64,000 bases of DNA. Origin: Tubiluchus corallicola (lineage: Eukaryota; Priapulida; Priapulimorpha; Priapulimorphida; Tubiluchidae). Location of the stretch: NCBI GenBank assembly GCA_030141605.1, contig JAQGDQ010000552.1, positions 1 to 64,000 on the forward strand, in the 5' to 3' direction. Within the stretch, counting starts at the first letter, position 1; each line of letters starts with the position of its first letter. Below are positions 41,000-52,559 of this stretch, piece after piece. The notes beneath the pieces are model-generated. The model saw only the letters and a program-made list of their open reading frames with translations. It was not told the DNA's origin and did not search any database. Both the position numbers and the translations under genes were made by a program.

Positions 41000-41120
41000 T
41001 CAATTCAAAGTTTATTCATCTCTAGTATAATATTTATAGCGCAAATACAACAAATTGTGTAAAGTATGTAGAGATGGGGTGGCGAAAGACCAGGAGGTCA
41101 TCGAGTCAGCCACCCCTATA
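41000..41120 (-). mobile_element. Retroelement 3' end with shared hairpin
   Basis: The minus strand ends in a GGGTGGCTGACTCGATGACC ... GGTCTTTCGCCACCCC hairpin followed by TAAACTTTG-type tail sequence. The same terminal hairpin occurs at 52005-52056 and 62940-62990 (-), and at 60296-60350 and 62301-62345 (+). Confidence 0.65.
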
Positions 41121-41809
41121 TAACTTAGGAATATTATAAAGCACGGCAGACTACATGGTTAAGTGAATAAATATGTGGTTAGGTCTTAAGCGTAGCAAAT
41201 AAACAAAATGCAAAGCAGTTATATTATCATTATACCAATGGAAAAAAGCAAGCAAATAATGCAGTTAAAAATGAAAACAACAACTGAACAAGTCATGAAT
41301 GCAACAAGAAAAAGGCAAGCAATCTGGTTAAATCATAAATGCAGCGAATGAACTAAAATGCAGCAAATGAACGAAAATGTAGTTGAATAATGAATGCAAA
41401 ACAGAAGGAAGAAAATTTGTGCAGTAAGTCTTGAATGTAATAAATGAACAAAAGCAATCAGTAATCATAATGTGACAAATATACGCAAAAAGCAAGCAAT
41501 GGAAAAGCGTTTAGTATGTCGAAATGTTGTTGCAGGTGAAACTATAGCGTAGCTTATAAATTAATTCCTTCAGCACTGGAATGCTTTGTCAATTCTGTAA
41601 CTGTACTTTTTTGTATATTGTAATGCTAAATGGTTAAATAAATAAATCTAAGTAAACATATAAACGGAAAAACAAGGAACCTCGAAGCTTCATATGCTGT
41701 GCAGATTTTGTGACATTCGCAGCCATTTTTGTGTAGTTAATTAAATTGGATTTAATAACAGTAACTCCATGGGAGAAATAATTAACATGAGGTTAAAGAA
41801 CTAAGTGAT

Positions 41810-42385
41810 AAACTTTTTATCCCATAATTTTCTTCTTCTTCGTCTTCTGTTGCTCTACACACCTGTAGACATTGAGCCTCCATTCTTTATTAGAGCACTC
41901 CACTGTTTCCTGTCTGCAGAAATATTTTCAATTCTTGTGATGGTATTGTTAAGTTTGGTCTTAGCTGTTGTAAATCTTTATCAATTCTTGATATCCAAGT
42001 TGTTTTTGGTTTTGCTTGGAGATCGTTTAGGAGGTTTCAATGCCTCGTTTAATGCTAATCTTACTGATGCTGTTTCTGGCAATCTCATTAAATATCCTAC
42101 CCATCTTAGCCTTCTGATTTTAGTGCTCCAATGTTTAATGCTAATCTTACTGGTGTTGTTTCTGGCAATCTCACGAAATGCCCAACCCATCTTAGTCTTC
42201 TGATTCTGATTTTTGTGCTCCAATGTTCTTCTTTGTTTCTTCCTTGGTTCTTTGGACAATGTTCATTTGAAATGATATATGGCCATTTTATCGTTAAGAT
42301 TTTTCTGAGCAGTCTCTCGACCCTCTGCGAAATCCATTCATTTCTGCTTCCTGAGTTGCAGTTAAGCCCCACATTTCAATGTTGT
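41810..42385 (-). pseudogene. Non-LTR retrotransposon ORF2 C-terminus relic
   Basis: On the minus strand, frames around 42372-41870 read ILTIKWPYIISNEH, RLRWVGHFVRLPETTPVRLAL and, further on, LQQLRPNLT and QCLQVC. This matches the conserved C-terminal region of endonuclease/reverse-transcriptase ORF2 proteins (the RLRWIGHVLRM-type block and the final DRKQWR...NVYRC block). Frameshifts are present, and a segment of about 90 bp holding the RLRWVG block is duplicated (about 42030-42115 resembles 42125-42215). It is dead. Confidence 0.75.
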
Positions 42386-42936
42386 CCCATAATTTTACAG
42401 AGTCAGTACTTTACTTCTTTCGTGTTGTCCATTTACACATAGACAAAGCCGCGTGCGCCTAGAGGATGCACCGTCTAAATCTATGCATTTACACTTACTG
42501 TCACCTGCTGCCATCTATATAATAAAAAGTAAATTACATCCCAATGATATCACTATAGTCTTCTACGCGCGAGTCTTGTACACTTTCGAATTCAACACAA
42601 AAATGTGCTACACAAGGGGGACTGCCTGATTTTTGTGTTTTTAATGGATTTCGACTAAATTGCCTGTGCCTTACTGTGGTGCTACTCTGCTGATATTAGT
42701 TGTGTAGGCAGATTTGATATCATTAAGGTGTCAGAATATGTTTTATTCTTACTACTGTTTCACTGAAATACGTGAACGTACCGGAGATGCCGCTATGTAA
42801 GCGAAACAGGTTATCTGTATTACGCAATGATCAATGTTATGCTTATTTTCGTGTGACTGAAATTAGTGTTGTTGTTTTTTCATAACAGGTTTTTATGCTC
42901 TAAGTCTGTGAAAAAACTTTTTCTGGATTTTTGGAC

Positions 42937-45772
42937 ATGTCGACACTGGGTTTGTTACGTTACACAGCAGGATCAGCTGCACCGTTGTTTTTATCAAGGG
43001 TAAGTTAATCATAGATTTAAATGCTGCGTACGTGTAGAGGCAGGTTTCTAGTTCGCATGTTGCACAGTTCTTCAACAGTGTGTCTCTCAAGGGCTGTGTT
43101 TGCTGTCGAATGCATTTTTTATATTGCACCACATGGTGTTTACTGTTTGCAATACAACACACCTGTTGTAGAACTTACATCTCACTTTTTGCTTGAGTCT
43201 AGCATTCTCTATCTGCGCATAGTGGAATTTAAATGTATGGTAATAAGTTTGTCTTGTCACGAAGAATATTTACATGTGCTGGTATCTTACCCCCCCCCCC
43301 CCCCCATGGTTAAATGCCATTATTGCTATTATTGCATTATTTAACTCCCCCCCCCCCCCCCGTGGTTAAATGCCATTATTGCTATTATTGCATTATTTAA
43401 CTGTGTTTAATTTCATTCGTGATGTTCATAATATCACTCATTCTCAGAGAGAAGTTGCGCAACAAGTTGTCCAACCATTCACACGTTGCAACTTTACTCT
43501 CAGAGAGAAGTTGCGCAACAAGTTGTCCAACCATTCACATGTTGCAACTTTACTCTCAGAGAGAAGTTGCGCAACAAGTTGTCCAACCATTCACATATTA
43601 CAACTTTACTCTCAGAGAGAAGTTGAGCAACAAGTTGTCCAACCATTCACATGTTGCAACTTTACTCTCAGAGAGAAGTTGCGCAGCAAGTTGTCCAACC
43701 ATTCACATATTGCAACTTTACTCTCAGAGAGAAGTTGCGCAACAAGTTGTCCAACCATTCACATGTTACAACTTTACTCTCAGAGAGAAGTTGAGCAACA
43801 AGTTGTCCAACCATTCACATGTTACAACTTTACTCTCAGAGAGAAGTTGCGCAACAAGTTGCCAACCATTCACATATTGCAACTTTACTCTCAGAGAGAA
43901 GTTGCACAACACGTTGCTAAGCCGTTCACACGTTGGAACTTTACTCTCAGAGAGAAGTTGCGCAACAAGTTGTCCAACCATTCACACGTTGCAACTTTAC
44001 TCTCAGAGAGAAGTTGCGCAACAAGTTGTCCAACCATTCACATGTTGCAACTTTACTCTCAGAGAGAAGTTGCGCAACAAGTTGTCCAACCATTCACATG
44101 TTACAACTTTACTCTCAGAGAGAAGTTGAGCAACAAGTTGTCCAACCATTCACATGTTACAACTTTACTCTCAGAGAGAAGTTGCGCAACAAGTTGTCCA
44201 ACCATTCACATATTGCAACTTTACTCTCAGAGAGAAGTTGCACAACACGTTGCTAAGCCGTTCACACGTTGGAACTTTACTCTCAGAGAGAAGTTGCGCA
44301 ACAAGTTGTCCAACCATTCACACGTTGCAACTTTACTCTCAGAGAGAAGTTGCGCAACAAGTTGTCCAACCATTCACATGTTACAACTTTACTCTCAGAG
44401 AGAAGTTGTGCAACAAGTTGTCCAACCATTCACATGTTACAACTTTACTCTCAGAGAGAAGTTGCGCAACAAGTTGTCCAACCATTCACATGTTACAACT
44501 TTACTCTCAGAGAGAAGTTGCGCAACAAGTTGTCCAACCATTCACATGTTACAACTTTACTCTCAGAGAGAAGTTGCGCAACAAGTTGTCCAACCATTCA
44601 CATATTGCAACTTTACTCTCAGAGAGAAGTTGCGCAACAAGTTGTCCAACCATTCACACTTTGCAACTTTACTCTCAGAGAGAAGTTGCGCAACAAGTTG
44701 TCCAACCATTCACATGTTACAACTTTACTCTCAGAGAGAAGTTGCGCAACAAGTTGTCCAACCATTCACATGTTACAACTTTACTCTCAGAGAGAAGTTG
44801 CGCAACAAGTTGTCCAACCATTCACACTTTGCAACTTTACTCTCAGAGAGAAGTTGCGCAACAAGTTGTCCAACCATTCACATGTTACAACTTTACTCTC
44901 AGAGAGAAGTTGCGCAACAAGTTGTCCAACCATTCACATATTGCAACTTTACTCTCAGAGAGAAGTTGCGCAACAAGTTGTCCAACCATTCACATATTGC
45001 AACTTTACTCTCAGAGAGAAGTTGCGCAACAAGTTGTCCAACCATTCACATGTTGCAACTTTACTCTCAGAGAGAAGTTGCGTAACAAGTAGCCAAGCCG
45101 TTCACACTTTGCAACTTTACTCTCAGAGAGAAGTTGCGCAGCAAGTTGTCCAACCGTTCACATGTTGCAACTTTACTCTCAGAGAGAAATTGCGCAACAA
45201 GTAGCCAAGCCGTTCACACTTTGCAACTTTACTCTCAGAGAGAAATTGCGCAACAAGTTTCCAAACTTTTCACATGATATTAACTTTACTCTCAGAGAGA
45301 AGTTGCACAGCAAGTTGTCCAACCATTCACACGTTGCTACTTTACTCTCAGAAAGAAGTTGCACAACACGTTGCTAAGCCGTTCACACGTTGGAACTTTA
45401 CTCTCAGAGAGAAGTTATGCAACAAGTTGCCAGACCATTTACTTTACTCTCAGAAAGAAGTTGTACAACACGTTGCAAGAGAAGTCTCTGCATCTGAACG
45501 TGCCAGTAGACAGAATGCAATGCATGCCTTCACTAACGACGACTACAGCAGTTTTGCAAGAAGGAATCGCCAGAAACGGAACCTCCAATCAGCTCTTATT
45601 AATTGTATTTTTATTTGTCGTTTTATAGGGTGTAACGCAGAGGCAGACATTGTCAAACACGTCCAGTAAACTCATCTTGAGTCTAGCCCTCCTCATGGCT
45701 TGTGGTGGGATGAGTGTATCAATTTTCAGTGTGAGAAATCTGACGAGTGACAGAGCGCCACCCGTGGAATGA
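42937..45772 (+). CDS. Putative small mitochondrial inner-membrane protein, 2 exons (COX7C-like?)
   Basis: Exon 1 is 42937-42999 (21 codons; GACATGT start; donor GTAAGT). Exon 2 is 45629-45772 (acceptor TTTTATAG; 48 codons with TGA). The junction is phase 0 and the product is 68 residues. The N-terminus MSTLGLLRYT...LFLSR is hydroxylated, has only basic charges and resembles a mitochondrial presequence. Residues about 33-54 form one hydrophobic span, and the last 15 are polar. The span ends FSVRNL, which recalls the FxVRHQL end of cytochrome c oxidase subunit 7C, and the length (68 against about 63) fits. That match is weak, so no symbol is given. The 2.6-kb intron is mostly a 56-bp minisatellite. 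Splice sites and frame are seen; mitochondrial location and family are inferred. Internal exons cannot be excluded. Confidence 0.6.
43286..43401 (+). repeat. Poly-C tracts in a 61-bp direct duplication
   Basis: A (C)15-17 run followed by a TGGTTAAATGCCATTATTGC block occurs twice in tandem (43288 and 43347). It directly precedes the 56-bp minisatellite. Confidence 0.9.
43440..45478 (+). repeat. 56-bp minisatellite, about 36 copies
   Basis: The unit is ACTCTCAGAGAGAAGTTG, GCGCAACAAGTTGTCCAACC and ATTCACATGTTGCAACTTT, 56 bp in all. Variants differ mainly at CAYGTTRCAAC versus CATATTGCAAC versus CACTTTGCAAC, and at GCGCAAC versus GAGCAAC or GCACAAC. A rare unit with CACGTTGCTAAGCCG recurs at about 43901 and 44237 (exactly six units apart) and at about 45360, so there is higher-order structure. 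Each unit has CTCTCAGAGAG, GTTGCGCAAC and a CAACTT...AAGTTG inverted pair. No unit contains a plus-strand stop in any frame, which creates spurious frames of up to 571 codons. The last three units are decayed. Confidence 0.97.
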
Positions 45773-46487
45773 CCCGGTCAAATTGTTATACTCTGGATTG
45801 TACGTCGATAATCGTCATATCAGCATTGCAAAATGTACATAAATCTTCATCTTGTACATAATTGTTTTAGATACTCGTGACGCTATTAACTGCAAGTGTT
45901 TTCATAAGTTGGGAAAAAAGTGGCGTTACAGCCAGTTTGACGTTATAACGAGGCGTGTTAAATTTTGTCATAGATGAATCATAAAACAGTCAGACGGATT
46001 AGATTCCTCAATTTCACTCTAAAGGTTTTTGAATTAAAAGAAAAATTATAAAATTAACCATTTGTGAATTAATGACTAACTAGAGATCAGTTTATTGAGC
46101 ATTTTTTGTTTACAGAATAAACACGTCCTGTACTCAGCTACATATATATGACTGTAGGCCAACTGCTCCATTAAGCATGCCTGTATGTAAACAAGGTTAA
46201 ATCATAATTGTTGGGATTTGCTTGAATGATTCTCATAAACAAGCTCGTATCAGCCTTCTTGCTAGTGAAATGAAGCCAGGCGTTTTCTTGTCAGTTTCCG
46301 TTATGACTACGTGCCAGTACTGTGATTAACAACGTAAGGTACAGCTTACAAGCAATCGAAACATGATGACATGTATTCTTTTATACAACACGCGATGTCT
46401 AGCCAGGGTCTACGACTCAGCCCCTGTAGCAGCCTCATGCAGCGAGCAATATATCAAGAAACCGCTGACGTTAATTGAGAGATTTAA

Positions 46488-47107
46488 CCCTTATAGGGTC
46501 ATGATTTTTTACAACCGATTTTGGTAACCGGGGGGTAAAAAATAACCCCACCATAATTCGTAAATTACTTTTGATAAAGCGCCGTGTTTCATTAGTAAAC
46601 AGCAACAGCATAATTTGTGGTTATGCTGACCACCATAGGATACATTATACCTCTGCTTAAAGACATGTGACTTACTAGTAATACGAAATTTAAATTCACT
46701 TAGTTACGTTCCCTTATCTATGCTGGAATAACTGTAGACAACCGACATTGCTAGCGCGTGTGCAAAAATCATTGTTATTTTGAATTTGATCTGATTATCT
46801 TTGCAGTTGTGAGTAGACTAGTTCTACGTCAGCATACAGACGTCTGACATTTTGTTTTATCAGATACATCACCTGTATAATGTATAGACGAGCGAAGTAA
46901 AGTTTTGACAATATTAGAAAATCGACATATTGCATTTTCACTTTTATTTCGTGGTGAGACAATGCGCCTAAAATAAATAACTGAAAGTATTTTGTGCGCA
47001 AAACATATTTAGAAAAAGTCATAGAAAAGGTTTACTGGGATGCTTATGGTAAAATGCAAAAAACCGGAGTGGGAGTAATTTTTTACCCCCAGGTGACCCT
47101 ATAAGGG
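46488..47107 (+). mobile_element. TTAA-flanked MITE with CCCTTATAGGG ends (piggyBac-like)
   Basis: 620 bp flanked by TTAA at 46484-46487 and 47108-47111. The terminal inverted repeat is CCCTTATAGGGTCA (right end GTGACCCTATAAGGG). Subterminal GGGGGTAAAAAAT and ATTTTTTACCCCC are a second inverted pair. CCC-starting ends plus a TTAA target are the piggyBac signature. No transposase frame. Confidence 0.88.
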
Positions 47108-48270
47108 TTAAGACATCTGGTGGTGTTTGCCCATTGAATGGATATATATATATATTAATTTGCGTGGCGGATGGCGTTACAGCGGGTTATTTTTATATAA
47201 AGGTTAATACAACCGTTTTTGTTCCTGGCCATTTTGCTGGCGCGAAACGAGTTTGGCTGCATAACAAGGTTTGACTGTATGCCATTTTCATGTCGTCTTG
47301 ATTCATTTGTTTCACTGTCTGAAGAATAACTGAACATTACACGTATTTTGATAGCATGTTTGCTGCTAATTGTTTGTGTATAACTTGTTACCAATTTCAC
47401 AAATGACACGGTTACGATAACTTATTTGCCTGAGCTAGTTTCTTGCTCCAGTTACAAGACGAGAGTTAATTTTTAGAACTACGAAGCCACGTTGTAGTAC
47501 TTGACTTGTACATATCGTCCGTCAGTATTCGATGTTTGTTTTTGCATAATTTTTTTGCTAGTATGTCGGCCATTAATTGTTTTACGTGTTGGAGCTCGAG
47601 TACGAGCCAACATTTCAAGTCAGGATTGCCAATGTGGCTAGAATGTAGCAAAAGTGCAGATGTACATAATGCTATATTTATTATATGTTGCCAAATAAAA
47701 TTTTTAACACAATAACATTTCTTCTTATATACATTATTTTGCATTTCATTTGGCGTACTTTCTAAACAAGTTGGCTGACTGAACAAGACCACAGTAATTG
47801 AATTTTACGCTTCATACTTGATCAAAAGCAGCAAAATGTGGAACAATACGTTCAAACGTATGCTTACTCCCGTTTGTCTCACATTTCTTTCATTTTAATC
47901 AGGCTTCCACTTCAAAAATATAATAACTATGCGTCAATTCCGTAATTAATAATAAACCTTATTAATTAAATACTTAACCACGTTGAAATTAGCAAAGGAG
48001 AGATGACACTACACTTAGTATAAAAAGTCTGGTTCGCGGCTTCATAGGAAGGATAATGGTACAATTGTGTTAATGACTTACTGCCACGATTTAGTAAACG
48101 AGGTTAATGCAACACTAGACAACCAAAAGTTGCCTCTGTTTATAAATCCAGTAATAAAAAACCTTGTAGCATTCACTAGAAATCAACTGCAACGTAGTAG
48201 GTATCTAAACACATGCAACCGGTATTTACACAAAGCTTTATAGTTTATGATTTTGAAGAGCAAAAAATGT

Positions 48271-48609
48271 CATGACCCAACGGTCATGTGTAGAGGAGTA
48301 AACCTTCCAAATAAGGAGTGGAGCCCCGAAGGCGGACCAGTGCAGCATGCTCACTGACTCCGGCAGCTCCAACCTGGTGCCAAACGTATCGCACCGCTTT
48401 CCTTTGGACTACACCAGGGAGGAAGAGAAGGGGTTCCTGTTGTCTGGGGAACTCAGGATCTCCATACACCTTGCCCAGGCGTGCGTCCTGGAGACGTTCA
48501 AGGATCGCACTGCTCAGCCACAGTCGATGCTGCAGCTCCATTAATGTGATCAATAACTGACTCTCTTGACACACACTCCATTGTCTTCCGAGACAGAAGG
48601 ATGCCAACC
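48271..48609 (+). mobile_element. 5S-headed SINE family, 5'-truncated copy
   Basis: Matches the last 345 bp of 40279-40803 at high identity, from the CAACGGTCATGTG block to GGATGCCAAC, with a small internal deletion where the other copy has TGCAGC. The 5S head is absent, as expected of a 5' truncation in reverse transcription. It lies 129 bp downstream of the MIOS stop (MIOS is on the other strand). Confidence 0.82.
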
Positions 48610-48738
48610 AAATAACCAATTACAGTAGCACAGTAATTAGTAAAAACAGCTCACAGTTTCTTACATTGTCATGATCAGTTGTACCTCGAAAAATTGGGTA
48701 CTGTTCTTTCTAGTAACCTGAAATTGAGGATGGTCCTC

Positions 48739-51372
48739 TTATGGGACAGATTGCTCGGTTTGACCATCCAGTGGCTGTAATTTGCACACGGGGTCCAACG
48801 TCATGCATTTACAATTGCAGCCTGTCACTGGGCATTCTGCATGTTCACGGAACCAGTCTGTGATGTGATCTGCATGTCCGCCGTGTCGACACGATTGGCA
48901 CCACGTAAACCAGTTTGAGAAGTGACTAGTCTTATTCTCCTTTGCCGCAATCGCCGGAAGCTTCGCGTCTCTGGGTTGAAACTGACTGCCGGACGTAGTC
49001 GTTCCCATGTGCATCAGGCAAAGGGCACACCGTGGAAGCGGCTTTCGACAACCTGGACAACAAGTTATTTTGGATTTGTTAGGGGGAGTCCTGGTAGTGT
49101 ACTGGATGAAGGGTCTCCTCTGACCACGACCCTGAGACGTAGAGGAAATCGGTTTACCACAGAAGTTACAGTTCACGGTTACTTGTTGCGAAGGACGTAC
49201 AGAGTCGCCACGGAACCAGTGAACGTCAAACAGTGCCCTCTGGTGCCACAATTGCCAAACGTCAAGCAAGTCACGATAGCTTTCAATCCATTGCTTGACC
49301 CTTTCGTCCTTCAAGAGTTCTCCGGATGCCTCGGACAGGATGAAGCAGGCTGATTGCACATCTCCGGTCACGTCCACATAATTCTGCAACAAGTCTACTC
49401 CTTCTTTAGTCAACCCTGTGAGTAAGATGCCATCTAGATTGCCCTCTTCGACTGTCTTCGTTATCATTCTTTCTAAATAATCGAGCATCAATATGTCGGA
49501 TAAATACAAGCACGCGATGGCCATTTTATCCTGAAGAGCTATTCCGCTGTTACTCATAACTTCACTATAGTCGCCATCTGCTGTGAGAAAAGCGAACATT
49601 GCTCGTATGTAAGCACTAGATATGTGAGTTCGTAGTGAGCAGCACATATCACGCCACAATGTCTTCTTGTCCTCTGTGAAGCCAGATAACGCCATCGCCA
49701 CAATGTTCAAGTCGGCGTTGCTACCATTCTCGCTGCCCTTGCTGAGAATCTCGATGGCTTTGACAATTTTCAGGTTGAACAGAGCTACAGCGGCTGCCCT
49801 TTCGTAGTGTCCGTCATGCTGCAACCTGTCCAGAAAGTCATTCAGCGATGTGCCATCTTTGTCAAAACCCCAACCGCACAGAAGCAAAGCGGCGTCTCTG
49901 GTCTCGTTGCGATACTGCCGCACTTGCATGTTGGACAACCTTTCAAGACCTGTCCACGGAACGAGTACCAACTCGCTTTTATTCGGGAAGCCGGACAACA
50001 ACAGCTCACCCTTGAGAACGGACTTGACACCTTGCAGTTTATATCCGGATAATTTACAATTGAATTTCAACCTGCTGTCTTCTTTAACACTTTTTACGAG
50101 ATCAAGCCATGACCAAACATTTATCAAACCTATGTCGTTGCCAACCAAACTGGCATTTTCAAACAAATGTTCCGTTTTGAGACCATATCCCACGACTGCC
50201 CTCTGTTTCATCACCGTGGATATGTCGCGTCTCATCGTTGCGTCACTTCCTTCGTCGTAATGGTGCAGCTTCCTGCCACAAGCCCATACAATGTTTGCAC
50301 GCGGCGACCAATTCAACGTTATCCGCTCAAAAACGGTCGTGTCACGCACCGTACCGGACGGCGTGATAGAAAGTAGTCTATTCTCTTTTGTTGGATGCCA
50401 GGAAAATGATACTATAGCGTGTTGACCGTATGGCTGAACCACTCTCTCGATTATAGCTGGCTCAACTTCATCGCCTATCGTAACATGTTGAACATCATAC
50501 AACTTTATAACGGAGCTGTCTCTTGATAATGTCGACAGTAGACCATTGCGAGTGGGACTCCAGCAAACTTTTGTGATCGACCGATTTTCTGTCAGCGTTA
50601 ATACAGGCTTGTCAAAATTCCTCGTGTCCCATATTACGGCTTGCATGTCCACATAGCTAGCGATTCTGTACTCATTAAAAGGATCCACATTAGCACCGTA
50701 CACAGCTTTACTCAATGTCGTGTTCTGCGACCGGCCAGGGTCACGCAAGTCGAATATTTTTATGTGTTTATTATTCATACCCGCTACTAAAGTTCTTGGC
50801 TCATGATTATGCCACGTTATTGACATCACAGTTTCAGACAAACCGAGTTCATACAGTGGCTTACTGATCACATTGCTGGTAACTTCTGCGTTATTCACAA
50901 CAGTGGAGCTGCGTCGTTCCGGAGTCGAATTTTTATCAGCCAGCGATTTCGTGAACACGTCCCAGATAAGAATGCAGTAATCGGACCTGTATTTATCCAT
51001 TCCAGCCGCCAGCAAGTTGGCAGAGCATGGATTCCAAGTCAGCATGTTGCACTGTCGCACGTGTCTGGGGATGAACTCTTTCCCGATGATTTCCTGAGGA
51101 TCCTTGACTCCTGGTGCCAAACTCGTGAGTAAAATACGGCCATTGGCTTGACCGATGGCGATCAGATGGTCCGGCTCAGTGTGCGGATACCAGCCGACGC
51201 ATTTCAAATACTGGCTGTCTGAGTTCTTCGCCAACAGGGTTGCAGCGGTCGTGTGCGATATACGCTGCGTTTGTTGCATGCCTTCCTGCCATGCCTCGAC
51301 TTTGTACAGCGACAAATCTGAGCTGAAGGTGAGGAATTTATCTTCATGATTTGGCGACCAAAGGATTTCCAT
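48739..51372 (-). CDS. MIOS: GATOR2 complex protein MIOS, single exon
   Basis: WD-repeat subunit of GATOR2, which relays amino-acid sufficiency to mTORC1 at the lysosome. The product is 877 residues (human 875). The start chosen is the ATG at 51372 (MEILWSP); the open frame runs two codons further upstream only through a GTG. Seen: an N-terminal beta-propeller with VGQANGRILLTSL, RQCNMLTWNP, LIWDVFTK, IKIFDLRD, AVIWDTRNFDKPVLTLTE and IKLYDVQH repeats. The middle is an alpha-solenoid with ERAAAVALFNL, GILLTGLTKEGVDL and LLDVWQLWH. The C-terminal zinc module runs from residue 735: CNFC, CCPGC, RCALC, then WCQSCRHGGHADH and ECPVTGCNCKC, the RING-like fold that GATOR2 uses for assembly. All motifs are intact. 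No intron interrupts it. Confidence 0.96.
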   Translation of the reverse strand: MEILWSPNHEDKFLTFSSDLSLYKVEAWQEGMQQTQRISHTTAATLLAKNSDSQYLKCVGWYPHTEPDHLIAIGQANGRILLTSLAPGVKDPQEIIGKEFIPRHVRQCNMLTWNPCSANLLAAGMDKYRSDYCILIWDVFTKSLADKNSTPERRSSTVVNNAEVTSNVISKPLYELGLSETVMSITWHNHEPRTLVAGMNNKHIKIFDLRDPGRSQNTTLSKAVYGANVDPFNEYRIASYVDMQAVIWDTRNFDKPVLTLTENRSITKVCWSPTRNGLLSTLSRDSSVIKLYDVQHVTIGDEVEPAIIERVVQPYGQHAIVSFSWHPTKENRLLSITPSGTVRDTTVFERITLNWSPRANIVWACGRKLHHYDEGSDATMRRDISTVMKQRAVVGYGLKTEHLFENASLVGNDIGLINVWSWLDLVKSVKEDSRLKFNCKLSGYKLQGVKSVLKGELLLSGFPNKSELVLVPWTGLERLSNMQVRQYRNETRDAALLLCGWGFDKDGTSLNDFLDRLQHDGHYERAAAVALFNLKIVKAIEILSKGSENGSNADLNIVAMALSGFTEDKKTLWRDMCCSLRTHISSAYIRAMFAFLTADGDYSEVMSNSGIALQDKMAIACLYLSDILMLDYLERMITKTVEEGNLDGILLTGLTKEGVDLLQNYVDVTGDVQSACFILSEASGELLKDERVKQWIESYRDLLDVWQLWHQRALFDVHWFRGDSVRPSQQVTVNCNFCGKPISSTSQGRGQRRPFIQYTTRTPPNKSKITCCPGCRKPLPRCALCLMHMGTTTSGSQFQPRDAKLPAIAAKENKTSHFSNWFTWCQSCRHGGHADHITDWFREHAECPVTGCNCKCMTLDPVCKLQPLDGQTEQSVP

Positions 51373-51921
51373 CTTCACCTGTTGCTGCTAATCACTGCAT
51401 CCCAAAGAGTTGCATAATTAGTAAGACTATTCTACTGTATCCACAACAATGTTCAAGAAGCAATCCGAGTACTACGTGTTTGAATGATCAATCTTCATAA
51501 CTCCTGCAAGATATAAGAATGTATTTTAATCTAGTGATAATAAGCTTTGACAAACGAACAAACTAAAAGTTAATACCCTTCGGTTCGAATGCAACAGCTT
51601 CTAATGTGGATAAGGAGCAGTTTTGTAAAAAAACTTATCTCAGATGCACGAAAAAGCCAACTCCTAGGAATCAATGTTTATTGAGCAACGATCGCTTCGG
51701 CTATTGAAGCCATTATCAAATTATAAATCAAACCAAAAAATGAATAAAAAATTCATTAATGACACAAAGGCGCGAACTGAAACTACAAAACAACAGATTT
51801 GGAAATTAACTTATCAAAACAAACTAGGTTGTAGCGGAAGAAATTGCAGAGGAAAAAAATGTTTCCTAACACATAAGAACCAAAAAAGAACACAAGAGAT
51901 GAACAATTAATCCAAGTCTAC

Positions 51922-52056
51922 AATTCAATTCAATTCAATTTATTTATTATCTCCGTTAGAATGATAAAAATACAGTATCAAGAATACATGCAATATTTTG
52001 AAGCAAAGGAGAAGGGCAGCGAAGAACCCATAGGTTATCAAGTCAGCCACCCTTAA
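51922..52056 (-). mobile_element. Retroelement 3' end with shared hairpin and (ATTGA)n tail
   Basis: The minus strand reads GGGTGGCTGACTTGATAACC...TTCGCTGCCC..., then AAATAAATTGAATTGAATTG. This is the same terminal hairpin as at 41000, 60296, 62301 and 62940. Confidence 0.65.
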
Positions 52057-52559
52057 ATAGCTATGATTAAATAAACTTAATTATGGCATCGTTATCAATT
52101 TAAATTTGTATTCGGTTGATGTGTGTAATTGGCAATTAAATGATAGGTATCGTAATACTGTAGAACATGTAGTTTAAATAACGAAAGATTTACAATTTTT
52201 AAATACTGTGAATCATGCGAAGCAAACACAATAAAAATAACTTTTAACATAACAGAAAATGCATAATTTGAGCATTAACTAAAAAATCCGGCAAAAAAAC
52301 AGTAGAATGATCAACCAAAGCTGTCGAGAAAAAAAATATAATAGATTAAACCAAGGAAAAATAAGGCAAATATAAATCATACAAAACAAAACAAGAAACA
52401 GAAGCAAATAAGAAAAAACAAAACTGAAATGTTGTAATAATAACATCAATGACCGAATTTGACCATCGAAAAACTATTTCAACTGTAAATCAGACAAAAT
52501 GACATCAAAATATAACAAAAACTTAAACAAAATCTTTAAGTGTCGTAACAATGAAAAAA

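Noticed and set aside
41540-41650. Another LINE C-terminus on the plus strand
   Set aside because: The AATAAATAAAT tail and an IPSALECF-like stretch are suggestive, but too short to support a call.
43370-45204. Open frames of 571, 312 and 311 codons in overlapping frames
   Set aside because: They are produced by a 56-bp minisatellite without plus-strand stops. All three frames are equally open, and the array sits in the intron of the 68-residue gene.
43440-45478. CRISPR array
   Set aside because: The units are contiguous 56-bp tandem copies with no unique spacers, in animal nuclear DNA, with no cas genes.
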